Assembly: GCA_033064195.1 (NCBI GenBank)
Contig: JARBJD010000380.1
Span: forward strand, 1-64,000
Direction: 5' to 3'
Length of the DNA stretch: 64,000 nt
From: Blattamonas nauphoetae
Lineage: Eukaryota > Preaxostyla > Oxymonadida
Of this stretch, positions 21,610-31,492 are shown one piece after another. Each line of letters starts with the position of its first letter. Within the stretch, counting starts at the first letter, position 1. Below the pieces are notes generated by a model. That model saw nothing but the letters and a program-made list of their open reading frames with translations, had not been told where the DNA came from and did no database searches. The translations under genes were made by a program, and so were the position numbers.

Positions 21610-22797
21610 ATGCAGATGACAGACAACCACACTTGCATTGTTATGGTCGGTGGATCGGGTGCGGGCAAAACAACGTTCTGCATAAAATGTGGAGCACCAG
21701 CTTCCTTTCGTTGCGGCGTCCATAGGCTTCGTCCAATCACTGACGCTCCACAATCGGCCCAACTCATTCGGAACGGACATCCGTTTGAGATCATTGATAC
21801 CCAAGGAACATCAATCACTGTCACTGAGGATCGAGCTGCTCTTGAGCAGACCACTCATTTCCTCGAAAAAGTTCCAGGTGTCAATTTGATCTGCTACGTC
21901 GTGAAGATCACGGACAATCGAGCGACTGAAGCCATGCGCAACACCCTCCGATACATCCGCAACATGTTTGGCCGAGCTGATGTCTGGAGTCACATGTGTG
22001 TGGTCGTCACACACTCCGAACGGCAATCAGCAATCTTCAGTGATTATCATGAGATCTTCCTGACAGAGTTCAAACGTGGTCTGGAAGATCTCATCGACGC
22101 CGAATTCGAAAATGAGAGAACTGACCCCATCAGGCTCTTCTTCGTCGATTCCAAGGTTGGACAGATGGATCCAGAAACAGAGTCGGAGCTCGATCAACTC
22201 GTCGAGTTTGCGGCCTCCCTCAATCCAATGCCAACAACCAGCTTGACCGTTCCAGATCCCCTCATCCGCAAAGTCACTCACTATGAAGAGACAAACATAG
22301 TTTCTGAGCAGACAGTTCAGCGTTACATCCAAGTCACACACGCCCACGGAGCTGTGACATCTGAACCAGATGGTGAAGTGAAGACAACCGTGACGGAGAC
22401 ACAGTTCCTCACCAAGCGCGAATTTTATGACCCACCAGACCCAGCACAGCCAGACCAATACTGCATCGTGTCGGAAGAGCGTGAACCTGAATACAGCACC
22501 AAAGAGGAGATCATCGGAGCAACGATGCTGGGGAAGAAGTTCTGCATGAAGCGGAATGATCAATATCTCAGAAAATGGACACAAATCACGTGGCTCGACG
22601 GAACAACATCCACCCGAGACGTAGAAGAAGAATGCCTCTTCCAACCACAGTACGTGAACGATGCTTCTTCGAAGGAGGAGACATTGATGGACACGGTCAC
22701 AAAAGTTTTAAGACTCGGTGGGGCATTTCAGGAATTCATCCGTCCCATTGCGCAGCTGATGGCAGACGCTTTATCGGATGATGAGGATCTAGAATAA
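21610..22797 (+). CDS. AIG1/GIMAP-like GTPase, left copy
   Basis: 395-residue protein from ATG 21610 (MQMTD), chosen because the frame upstream runs through A-tracts. G1 P-loop GGSGAGKTTF lies at residues 14-23. G3 is DTQG, a variant of DxxG, inside FEIIDTQGTS. In the G4 position is VVVTHSE in place of N/TKxD. This arrangement, followed by an EFKRGLEDLI-type helix, is that of the AIG1 (avrRpt2-induced gene 1) GTPases, which bind GTP, dimerise and often sit on membranes. The C-terminal 180 residues are acidic, with an ALSDDEDLE end and no lipid motif. No intron is seen. A copy with the same protein length lies at 25856-27043. The family is expanded in some anaerobic protists; its role here is unknown. 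Confidence 0.82.
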   Translation: MQMTDNHTCIVMVGGSGAGKTTFCIKCGAPASFRCGVHRLRPITDAPQSAQLIRNGHPFEIIDTQGTSITVTEDRAALEQTTHFLEKVPGVNLICYVVKITDNRATEAMRNTLRYIRNMFGRADVWSHMCVVVTHSERQSAIFSDYHEIFLTEFKRGLEDLIDAEFENERTDPIRLFFVDSKVGQMDPETESELDQLVEFAASLNPMPTTSLTVPDPLIRKVTHYEETNIVSEQTVQRYIQVTHAHGAVTSEPDGEVKTTVTETQFLTKREFYDPPDPAQPDQYCIVSEEREPEYSTKEEIIGATMLGKKFCMKRNDQYLRKWTQITWLDGTTSTRDVEEECLFQPQYVNDASSKEETLMDTVTKVLRLGGAFQEFIRPIAQLMADALSDDEDLE

Positions 22798-23326
22798 CTT
22801 TCTAGAGGCACCATGCTGAATCCAGGTACAATGAAATACTATTCCCCTCCACTTCACTTATTCACACAGTGTACTCCCTTTCCATTCAGTTCTTGCCTTT
22901 TTGGAAAGAATATCTTGCATGATGGGTGGAATCAAGAGAGAAGCGAGGCATCTTTGTTGATATTGAACATCAGTCGAATTCTTCTTTCCCTCAGTTCCAG
23001 CACAAGCTACAATCATGGATTCATACATCAACCAATAATATCATGTGGGTCAACGGAGAAATCACGAAATAGCTTCAGTCAGAGGAACAGTTTGTGTTTG
23101 GCGATAACAACGAACCAATCAACACAATGTGAGTCGTCGAAGAACATGCACCAATAGGCATGACAGAGGATACATATACAAGCATCAAATCCACGACATA
23201 ACAATTTGAGAATGAGACAGAAAGCCCAACTCAAAAATATGGGCACTTTAAACGTGATTTTTCGAAAATTGAGACAAAATGACGATTGTGAGAATAGAAG
23301 ACCTATTGAGTTGATATCACCCAAAA
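22798..23326. other. convergent intergenic region, nothing recognised
   Basis: 529 bp between the 3' ends of the AIG1 gene and the Cys/Gln/Gly-Tyr gene; repeated at 27044-27572. There are short open frames only. Confidence 0.5.
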
Positions 23327-23700
23327 TTACCACCATCCTCCTCCATAGCCGTATCCGCCGTAACGGTACCCTCCTCCGTACCCGTAGCCTCCAAATCCTG
23401 GATATCCAAACCCACCATATCCAAAGCCGGGGTACCCAAACCCTCCGCCATAGCCGTAGCCCCCGCGGAACCCTCCGAACCCAAATCCTCCCCCATAGTA
23501 GCCAGGGAAGCCAAACCACAGGGAGTCTCCTTCTTCGATGTCTTCGAGGGGAATGTTTCCGTTGAGGGAGCAGAAATTGTTGTCACAGCAGCAGGATAGG
23601 TCGCAGCAGGATAGGTCACAGCAGAGACTGTTGTCTTGTGGGCTGTTGAAGCGGGCACGGAACATTTGGTGAGGTGGAGGGGATGACTGAGAGTTTTGTG
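23327..23700 (-). pseudogene. 5'-truncated copy of the Cys/Gln/Gly-Tyr-rich gene
   Basis: This is the C-terminal part (about 120 residues) of the gene complete at 27573-28340. It includes the CCDLSCCDLSCCCDNNFC cysteine cluster and the Gly-Tyr-rich end, and runs up to the 9-bp duplication junction at 23692-23700. The first half of the gene is absent. Beyond the junction the same minus frame stays open through antisense pepD sequence to 23830, so an ATG-started chimeric frame of 167 codons exists. Only one clear substitution inside this copy separates it from the full gene, and it is synonymous (GGC/GGT). Confidence 0.85.
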
Positions 23701-24939
23701 TCAATTTGGATGCTTTTGACGACAAAACAATCACTATCGGATGTGCTGGGGGCTTCGGGCGAACTCTCACCCGCACGTACCAACCAGCCAGCTCGTCAAA
23801 CACAAAAATTGAAGGAGATTGTGTGTTCATTTGTCAATTTTTATCTTTTCGGTTCATATTGTCAGTCACAAAGGTAACTGTCCGTCTTTTCGATTGTCGA
23901 AGTGGTCACAGTGGGTTCGACATCGGGGCTGGTCGTGCAAACGGAATCCTGGCCCTTTCAACGATTATGTTCACTGCAACTCGCAACTTCACCATTTACA
24001 CATCTCGGATTGATGGAGGGACAAAACTTAATGTCATTCCACAAGAATGTGAAACCGATGTGTGGGTTGCAAAGAAAGATGTTGAAGCTTTCGAAACAAA
24101 GGTCCAACAAGCATATCAAGGTCTGGAGAAGGGATAGAGAGCAAATGAAGACTCCACAATTGTCAATTCTTTTTCTACGTTTAATCTCTTGTTCCATTGT
24201 GTCCTGTTCTGTCTGTGATCATAAATGTCTTCTTTGTATCCATTCAGTCCTCAAAGCCGACTTTTCTGGTCATGACGATGAAATGAAGTTAGAAATCAAG
24301 AAAGATGATTCATCCCAGCCAAATGGTGATTCTGTGCTGAACCCGATGGACTCTCATCAAATATTTGCTCTCTTAATGACTACTCCTCATGGAGTCCTAC
24401 GGTATGACTTGTTTCTGTTCACATTTCACAGCCTTTCTCAAATTTGTCCAGGCAAAGTTGAATCGTCAGTAAATTTCTATCGATGCACTCTGACTGCAAC
24501 ACCATTTGTCCTTTCCACCTCTTTCAAGTACAGATCGTCATCACAAGAACAAATTGAAGGGTTCAGAACTCAGCTTGAATCGTACGCTCTTGTGAATGGT
24601 TTTGTCAGTTCTGAGTTCTTCTCTGAATATCCGGCATGGATTCCTGTCCCTCAATCGAAATTACTTTCTGTCACAAAACGAGCCTACGCAGCAGCAAGAC
24701 TATCAACCAATGTCACAACGATGTCACAAGAACAAGGAGACCAATACTGCAACGATAAGATAATGGTGCACCACGTTGGTCTTGAGCCGTGCATGATGAC
24801 GAAGCTCTATCCGGGAATGGAATTCGTGACACTTGGAGCCCACATCTCGAACTGCCATTCTCCAACAGAGTCACTCCATATTCAGTCTGTGCGTCCGTTC
24901 TACAACACGCTGTTGAACATTATTCGTATTTTTGAATAG
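23692..24939 (+). pseudogene. 5'-truncated pepD copy (exons 4-7 only)
   Basis: Duplicate of pepD from inside exon 4 to the stop. It lacks the promoter, the start and exons 1-3, including the QAHIDMV zinc ligand and the catalytic glutamate region, so it cannot make active enzyme. The introns are preserved at 23821-23865, 24121-24247 and 24402-24431. The frame upstream of the junction closes immediately. Apart from three substitutions at its left edge it is identical to the functional copy, so the duplication is recent or homogenised. Confidence 0.9.
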
Positions 24940-25045
24940 TTTCTTGCTTGTCATCCAAAGTCTGTTCTGGATTTGAGAAAGAAGAGTGTTATCGAAGTCA
25001 CCGCAAAATTTAAATTTCAACAAAAGAGTATGGGCATCCAAAAAA

Positions 25046-25372
25046 ATGGCAGCAGCAGCAGTTCCAGTGATGGCAGGAGTCGCATCAGGCCCAGTCGGAT
25101 GGGCAATAGTTGGAGGAGCAGCCCTCGTAGGCGGAGGCATCTGGCTGGCCAGCGAAGTGAAGAAGAATGGAGGACGTTCTCCATTTCCACCTGGAATCCG
25201 CTCGGACAACTCCTCCCGCAAAGAGGCATATGAAAAAGCTCGCCAGAGAGGAGGTGGAAAGGAGCCAAGGGGCCCAGAAAAGCACGGAAACGGTAAGCCG
25301 CACTTCCATCCTGGCGATGGCCGAAAGGATCACCAACACGATCACTTCAATTTCCCGAAAGGAATGTTCTAA
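25046..25372 (+). CDS. small Gly/Ala-rich membrane-like protein, right copy
   Basis: Second copy of the 108-residue gene at 20798-21124, with the same start context and length. One substitution near 25184 (CCTTTTCC versus CCATTTCC) lies in the codons just after the hydrophobic stretch. Both copies look intact. The upstream neighbour here is the truncated pepD, so any read-through expression from pepD would be lost. Confidence 0.5.
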   Translation: MAAAAVPVMAGVASGPVGWAIVGGAALVGGGIWLASEVKKNGGRSPFPPGIRSDNSSRKEAYEKARQRGGGKEPRGPEKHGNGKPHFHPGDGRKDHQHDHFNFPKGMF

Positions 25373-25855
25373 CAGAGAGTCTTAACACCCGCAACCAACA
25401 GATCTCATCCATCCCCCTTTTCTCACACATTAATCCAGAATTTCATCAGATTTTCTTGCTCTTTCTTTGCGGAAACAAGATCAATCAGTCCCCCCTTGTG
25501 AAATGAAGTTTCCTGTTTTTCGATCGGCCAAAAGAAGACCAATGGTTCTACCTGTCGTAATATTGATCTTTTCTCCCTTTTGTTTGCATTAGGTGGTTGT
25601 GACAACATTTTGGCGTGTTTTATACAAGTTTGGCTTGATCATCCCACAAACAATCGAAAAGTGATGCTTGTCTGTTCTCGACACAAGTGAATCTCATTCA
25701 TCAAGGTTATGTGCATATTCTGACTCAAGTCCGAGGGATGATAAAGAATAACAAATAAACAGAGAATCAGCGAGTTCTTGCAATGATGACGTTTTCAAAA
25801 AAAAAATTTGAAGTCGAAAAAATTCGAGTATGGTTCCGAAAAAAAAACTTTCGAA
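25373..25855. other. intergenic, repeat of 21125-21609
   Basis: No gene seen. The A-run before the AIG1 start is 9 nt here against 11 nt in the left copy. Confidence 0.5.
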
Positions 25856-27043
25856 ATGCAGATGACAGACAACCACACTTGCATTGTTATGGTCGGTGGA
25901 TCGGGTGCGGGCAAAACAACGTTCTGCATAAAATGTGGAGCACCAGCTTCCTTTCGTTGCGGCGTCCATAGGCTTCGTCCAATCACTGACGCTCCACAAT
26001 CGGCCCAACTCATTCGGAACGGACATCCGTTTGAGATCATTGATACCCAAGGAACATCAATCACTGTCACTGAGGATCGAGCTGCTCTTGAGCAGACCAC
26101 TCATTTCCTCGAAAAAGTTCCAGGTGTCAATTTGATCTGCTACGTCGTGAAGATCACGGACAATCGAGCGACTGAAGCCATGCGCAACACCCTCCGATAC
26201 ATCCGCAACATGTTTGGCCGAGCTGATGTCTGGAGTCACATGTGTGTGGTCGTCACACACTCCGAACGGCAATCAGCAATCTTCAGTGATTATCATGAGA
26301 TCTTCCTGACAGAGTTCAAACGTGGTCTGGAAGATCTCATCGACGCCGAATTCGAAAATGAGAGAACTGACCCCATCAGGCTCTTCTTCGTCGATTCCAA
26401 GGTTGGACAGATGGATCCAGAAACAGAGTCGGAGCTCGATCAACTCGTCGAGTTTGCGGCCTCCCTCAATCCAATGCCAACAACCAGCTTGACCGTTCCA
26501 GATCCCCTCATCCGCAAAGTCACTCACTATGAAGAGACAAACATAGTTTCTGAGCAGACAGTTCAGCGTTACATCCAAGTCACACACGCCCACGGAGCTG
26601 TGACATCTGAACCAGATGGTGAAGTGAAGACAACCGTGACGGAGACACAGTTCCTCACCAAGCGCGAATTTTATGACCCACCAGACCCAGCACAGCCAGA
26701 CCAATACTGCATCGTGTCGGAAGAGCGTGAACCTGAATACAGCACCAAAGAGGAGATCATCGGAGCAACGATGCTGGGGAAGAAGTTCTGCATGAAGCGG
26801 AATGATCAATATCTCAGAAAATGGACACAAATCACGTGGCTCGACGGAACAACATCCACCCGAGACGTAGAAGAAGAATGCCTCTTCCAACCACAGTACG
26901 TGAACGATGCTTCTTCGAAGGAGGAGACATTGATGGACACGGTCACAAAAGTTTTAAGACTCGGTGGGGCATTTCAGGAATTCATCCGTCCCATTGCGCA
27001 GCTGATGGCAGACGCTTTATCGGATGATGAGGATCTAGAATAA
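25856..27043 (+). CDS. AIG1/GIMAP-like GTPase, right copy
   Basis: Second copy of the 395-residue GTPase gene, starting at ATG 25856. The P-loop GGSGAGKTTF, DTQG and VVVTHSE motifs are unchanged, and I found no coding difference from the left copy, so both should give the same protein. The shorter upstream A-run changes which upstream in-frame starts are possible, which supports MQMTD as the true start. Having two intact copies could raise gene dosage. Confidence 0.82.
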   Translation: MQMTDNHTCIVMVGGSGAGKTTFCIKCGAPASFRCGVHRLRPITDAPQSAQLIRNGHPFEIIDTQGTSITVTEDRAALEQTTHFLEKVPGVNLICYVVKITDNRATEAMRNTLRYIRNMFGRADVWSHMCVVVTHSERQSAIFSDYHEIFLTEFKRGLEDLIDAEFENERTDPIRLFFVDSKVGQMDPETESELDQLVEFAASLNPMPTTSLTVPDPLIRKVTHYEETNIVSEQTVQRYIQVTHAHGAVTSEPDGEVKTTVTETQFLTKREFYDPPDPAQPDQYCIVSEEREPEYSTKEEIIGATMLGKKFCMKRNDQYLRKWTQITWLDGTTSTRDVEEECLFQPQYVNDASSKEETLMDTVTKVLRLGGAFQEFIRPIAQLMADALSDDEDLE

Positions 27044-27572
27044 CTTTCTAGAGGCACCATGCTGAATCCAGGTACAATGAAATACTATTCCCCTCCACTT
27101 CACTTATTCACACAGTGTACTCCCTTTCCATTCAGTTCTTGCCTTTTTGGAAAGAATATCTTGCATGATGGGTGGAATCAAGAGAGAAGCGAGGCATCTT
27201 TGTTGATATTGAACATCAGTCGAATTCTTCTTTCCCTCAGTTCCAGCACAAGCTACAATCATGGATTCATACATCAACCAATAATATCATGTGGGTCAAC
27301 GGAGAAATCACGAAATAGCTTCAGTCAGAGGAACAGTTTGTGTTTGGCGATAACAACGAACCAATCAACACAATGTGAGTCGTCGAAGAACATGCACCAA
27401 TAGGCATGACAGAGGATACATATACAAGCATCAAATCCACGACATAACAATTTGAGAATGAGACAGAAAGCCCAACTCAAAAATATGGGCACTTTAAACG
27501 TGATTTTTCGAAAATTGATACAAAATGACGATTGTGAGAATAGAAGACCTATTGAGTTGATATCACCCAAAA
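27044..27572. other. convergent intergenic region, repeat of 22798-23326
   Basis: No gene seen; nearly identical to the left copy. Confidence 0.5.
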
Positions 27573-28340
27573 TTACCACCATCCTCCTCCATAACCGTAT
27601 CCGCCGTAACGGTACCCTCCTCCGTACCCGTAGCCTCCAAATCCTGGATATCCAAACCCACCATATCCAAAGCCGGGGTACCCAAACCCTCCGCCATAGC
27701 CGTAGCCCCCGCGGAACCCTCCGAACCCAAATCCTCCCCCATAGTAGCCAGGGAAGCCAAACCACAGGGAGTCTCCTTCTTCGATGTCTTCGAGGGGAAT
27801 GTTTCCGTTGAGGGAGCAGAAATTGTTGTCACAGCAGCAGGATAGGTCGCAGCAGGATAGGTCACAGCAGAGACTGTTGTCTTGTGGGCTGTTGAAGCGG
27901 GCACGGAACATTTGGTGAGGTGGAGGGGATGACTGAGAGTTTTGTGGGTATTGTTGTTGCTGTTGCTGTCCTTGTTGTTGTCCTTGTTGTTGGGGTTGTG
28001 GATTCATCCGGCGTTGGTTCTGATTGTGCTGTTGAGACGACTCAAAAGGATACTCTGGTTCTGTACCAGGTTCCTCGGGTGTTGGATGTGGTTGTGATGT
28101 GTTTGACTCACGAATGCATTCTGTCATCGAAACATAGCAATCAATTCCACTTTGGATCGCACAATCTGTGTAACAGTCGAACCATTCATCGATTGACGAC
28201 CCGATGCCAGATCTCACTTTTTTGTCGCTGAGGAGTGCTGAACAATGCTCCTTGCAGCTTTTTGCAGAGTTGTCAATGCAGCTATGTAGTTGTTGCTGAA
28301 GATTGTGATGAAAAAAGGCGAGAAACTTTGCACGAAGCAT
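27573..28340 (-). CDS. Cys-rich / Gln-rich / Gly-Tyr-rich protein, full copy
   Basis: Unrecognised 255-residue protein from ATG 28340, in one exon. Residues 1-75 or so are helical, with spaced cysteines (CIDNSAKSCKEHC, CYTDCAIQSGIDC, C) that could form a disulphide or zinc-bound hairpin resembling twin CX(n)C proteins. Residues about 80-130 are Gln/Pro/Asn-rich with runs of Q. Next comes a cysteine cluster (CCDLSCCDLSCCCDNNFC). The last 75 residues are GYGGGF/GYPGFG-type repeats ending in GGWW. Gly-Tyr repeats of this kind occur in cell-wall proteins and in proteins that phase-separate. There is no signal peptide. It is divergent from fibrillarin across 281 bp. Its 3' part is duplicated at 23327-23700. 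Confidence 0.6.
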   Translation of the reverse strand: MLRAKFLAFFHHNLQQQLHSCIDNSAKSCKEHCSALLSDKKVRSGIGSSIDEWFDCYTDCAIQSGIDCYVSMTECIRESNTSQPHPTPEEPGTEPEYPFESSQQHNQNQRRMNPQPQQQGQQQGQQQQQQYPQNSQSSPPPHQMFRARFNSPQDNSLCCDLSCCDLSCCCDNNFCSLNGNIPLEDIEEGDSLWFGFPGYYGGGFGFGGFRGGYGYGGGFGYPGFGYGGFGYPGFGGYGYGGGYRYGGYGYGGGWW

Positions 28341-28621
28341 CCTGTCTAAGAATAGAAGCGATTCGTGGTGATGATTGGCAAATTGCCAGAGATGAGAGGA
28401 ATACTAGAGATAGCATTCAATTTTCTCCGGAGATAGTCAAACTTTTGTAATTTGACTTGCTGACATGACGCGACGAGAAACGAACGGATGTAAAGTAGAG
28501 AGCACGTAAATCATGATCCTAAATCCAGTAAATGGGAGATATGGAATAATATCAGGAATTTAGAGAGCTGTTCGTTGCAAATAAGAGGACCTGTGACGAT
28601 CAACCCATATTCAGATTAACC
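28341..28621. promoter_or_regulatory. 281-bp divergent promoter region
   Basis: Spacer between the 5' end of the Cys/Gln/Gly-Tyr gene (leftward) and fibrillarin (rightward). It must hold both promoters. No specific motif was recognised. Confidence 0.45.
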
Positions 28622-29714
28622 ATGGGCTTTGGTGATTGTCTGTCATTTTTTGCTTTCGTAGATCATTAATCGTTTTCTATCTCCTCAGCACGTGGTGGTG
28701 GACGCGGCAGAGGTGGTGGATTTGGGGGTGGACGAGGGGGAGGAAGGGGTGGTGGATCTGGGGGTGGACGAGGAGGCGGCTTCGGTGGACGGGGTGGGGG
28801 AGGGGGAAGAGGACGGGGTGGTCCACCAAGAAGGGGCGGTCCCAATAAGGGAATGAAAGGTGGAGGAAAGGTCATCGTCACTCCACACAATCGATTCCCT
28901 GGTGTCTTCATTGCTCATGCAAAAGATGATTCTCTCTGCACAAAGAACTTCTGTCCCGGTGAGTCTGTTTACGGAGAAAAACGCATCTCAGTTGATGTTT
29001 GTTCATTCGATCTTTTTAACTTTACATCAATCATCTTTTCTCATTCTCTCGGAATCATTCAGGATTCCAATGCTCCCAATGGAAAGACTGAATATAGAAT
29101 TTGGAATCCGTATCGTTCAAAGCTGGGAGCAGCAATTCTTGGAGGTGTGGACAAAATCCACATCCAACCTGGATGCCGTCTTCTTTACCTTGGAGCTGCA
29201 TCTGGAACAACTGTTTCTCATTGTTCCGATCTCGTTGGGCCGGCATGTCCATCTACTCTTTTGATGTCTTCTTTCACTTTTTCCTCTCACCTAGACTGGC
29301 ACTGTCTACGCCGTCGAATTCTCTCAGCGATCAGGTCGTGATCTCCTTTCAGTCGCTCAAAAGCGTGCCAATATTGTCCCTATCATTGAAGACGCTCGCC
29401 ATCCGCACAAATATCGGATGTTGGTCCCAATGGTTGATGTCATCTTTGCGGATGTTGCTCAACCAGACCAGGCTCGAATTGTTGATATTAACGCCCAATA
29501 TTTCCTGAAAAGCGGTGGTCACTATGTCATTTCTATCAAGGCTAGCTGCATCGACTCAACATCACCAGCTGAGGTCGTCTTCGAGAAGGAAAGAATCGAA
29601 CTGAAAAATCGAGGATTGAAGCCAAAAGAACAAATGACATTAGAACCATATGAAAGAGATCATGCAGTTGTTGTTGGAGAGTATGTTCCTACAATTCGAA
29701 AGATAAATGAATAA
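28622..29714 (+). CDS. fibrillarin, box C/D snoRNP 2'-O-methyltransferase
   Basis: Exons 28622-28631, 28689-28996, 29063-29242 and 29295-29714 join in frame through introns of 57, 66 and 52 nt to give 305 residues, the usual family size. The first exon encodes only MGF plus one base. An RG/GGF-rich GAR domain (residues about 4-60) is followed by the conserved core: [27 protein letters not shown], the SAM-binding [61 protein letters not shown] and [12 protein letters not shown]. In the nucleolus fibrillarin methylates rRNA ribose positions chosen by guide snoRNAs. The third intron is best read as GC-AG (GCATGT...CTAG), since the alternatives disturb the conserved [12 protein letters not shown] spacing. 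The gene is convergent with the Nup43-like gene. Confidence 0.96.
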
Positions 29715-29841
29715 GGAACGGAGACAGGAGTTTCACCTCACGGGAAATGACACAAGAATGATTTTTTGAAGAAGTACTCGTTTTTTCAGAATATCATTCA
29801 TGAAATGTGTCAAAATGAAGATTGATGAGATGAAAAGTCCT

Positions 29842-31311
29842 TCAAGGTTGAGACAGCGAAGAGGCAAAGAAAAGAGATTCCATCTGCGTTCCAGACGCTA
29901 AAACATCAAGTGAAGGGTGAATATCGAAACAAGATAAGGCTGATGTTGTTGTTATTGTTCTGAACAATGATGAAGGGGTCTTCCTAACCGAAAATAGATT
30001 GATTTCTTGTGAGCTTTGAGCCGAGATAACAACGTCTACCTGTGATGGATGAATCAAGACTTTTGATGGAACAGATAAAATTGGTGTGTTTGGTTGAATA
30101 TCCACTAATTTTGTCTGAACAGACGATCGATATGCGTATGGTGAGTAGCCATCAAAAGATGATGAAGCCCTGAGGTCAATCATGTTTAATTCTCCATTTG
30201 AAAGTCCCGTACAGAGCAAAAATGGTGTAAGATAGTTGAAAGATTGTGAGAGAATGGAACTGGGTCGATGATCAGCCGAAGAAGCAGCATTTAAGACATT
30301 GACAGGAGTGTGGAGAGAAGAACGTCGATCAAAGCATAAGACAAGAGAGGAATCACCTGACACGATAAATACATCAGGAGAGAGCCAATCTGTGTGTCGA
30401 GGGACGAAGGGGATCATGGCTACCGGTCTGAGTGTGCTGGTGGCATCAGAAGGGAGTGGAGACACAAAAATAAGTCCATTTCTTGAAGTGGCAGAGACTA
30501 AACCAACTTGTTTGTTGATTGAGAGGGATGTGAGTGGTGAAGGACTGGAATTGGCTGATTGAAGTGATGATTGAATTGGATGGTCGTCTTCTGAATGGAT
30601 AGATCCAAGAGATGTTGTTTCAATTGAAAAATTCTGTCTTGAAATGTGATTATTTGAAAAAGTTGGGACAGTCAGAGTTTCAGACAGAACAAAATCGGCA
30701 CCAAGTGGAGAGTCATTCGATTGCTCTATATAATGGAGTAACAATTAAAAATATGGAGAAAAGATCACCTGTAACAGAATATGCTCTGATAACACCATCG
30801 TAAGAGCCGGTAAACAAGGTAGGTGAAGAGAGAATCGAGGATGAGTACTGAAAGATGTTGAATGAGGGGATAAAAGACCTGTAGCGTTGTTACGAATGAT
30901 GGTAATGAAATATTTGTAAGATTTTGTGCATGGTGCTCACCGGTCTGATCGGTGTCAATCGCAGAATAATGCCAAAGTGTTAATTTGTTGTCCTGTTCAT
31001 TCAGTGGGTAAGACGGCATAAAAAGAAAGAAAAAGAAAAAATACAATATAATCAGTAGATGCTGTTGTAAAGAGACCGTTTTGAGTTTGAATTGAATTCT
31101 CTTCAAAGAGCCTATGACGATAGAAAAGGAGAGTTGAGAGGAACGGAGAAACAGCGTACCATTTCAGACATGAAATCTCTGCCGAAATACAGAACTGTGT
31201 GGAGTATTGTGGCCTATCCATATTGGCAATGTGACTCACACTCGCTTGTGTATTGTTCATTGAGGGCAGATCACTCCCAGTTTCGCTTGAACTTCTTTTC
31301 TCAAAGCTCAT
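29842..31311 (-). CDS. Nup43-like WD40 nucleoporin, five exons
   Basis: Exons 31160-31311, 31045-31111, 30879-30992, 30769-30847 and 29842-30725 join in frame through GT-AG introns of 48, 52, 31 and 43 nt to give 431 residues. The opening blade (EISCLKW, FTTASTDYI, DNKLTLWHY) follows the Nup43 pattern of KIRW, FATGSWD, NxISLW. Later blades show LFTGSYDGVIRAYSV, GLVSATSRNGLIFV, ICTGLSNGELNMIDLRA-like (LLCTGLSNGELNMIDLR) and a C-terminal SALSCFDIHPSLDVLASGTQMESLFF resembling the conserved Nup43 end. Nup43 is a seven-blade propeller in the Y (Nup107-160) complex of the nuclear pore scaffold. The WD40 fold is secure; the Nup43 assignment is a motif-level judgement, and another Y-complex propeller is possible. 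Confidence 0.65.
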
Positions 31312-31492
31312 TCCGATCTAAAAAATTGTATTAAAATGAATCGAGATTTCGAGTTCAGAGTAATCTCGAATCAAAAGCAAACGTAATTCCGCAATTCAAA
31401 TGACGCTATTTGGGTTGATCAACATTTATTCCTCATTTCAGCTCTAAACGTCAATAGAAATGAGAAAACTAACATTTGATAGGGAGGAGCAA

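Larger units (their letters stand above)
19444..23691. repeat. tandem segmental duplication, left unit (4248 bp)
   Basis: This 4248-bp stretch recurs at 23692-27937. It spans pepD from exon 4 to its stop, the small Gly/Ala-rich gene, the AIG1 GTPase gene and the 3' part of the Cys/Gln/Gly-Tyr-rich gene. Each edge carries the 9-bp word AGTTTTGTG (19444-19452, 23692-23700, 27938-27946). By eye I find eight substitutions and one 2-base difference in an A-run near 21590 / 25840. Confidence 0.95.
23692..27937. repeat. tandem segmental duplication, right unit (4246 bp)
   Basis: Second copy of 19444-23691. Three of the eight substitutions fall in the first 50 bp (pepD exon 4). The other differences are single sites near 25184, 25384, 25409, 27518 and 27593, and the A-run near 25840. 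Confidence 0.95.

Noticed and set aside
22027-22644. 205-codon minus-strand frame opposite the AIG1 gene (and its copy at 26273-26890)
   Set aside because: It is a shadow of the GTPase codons; no motif, and the plus frame has a clear P-loop.
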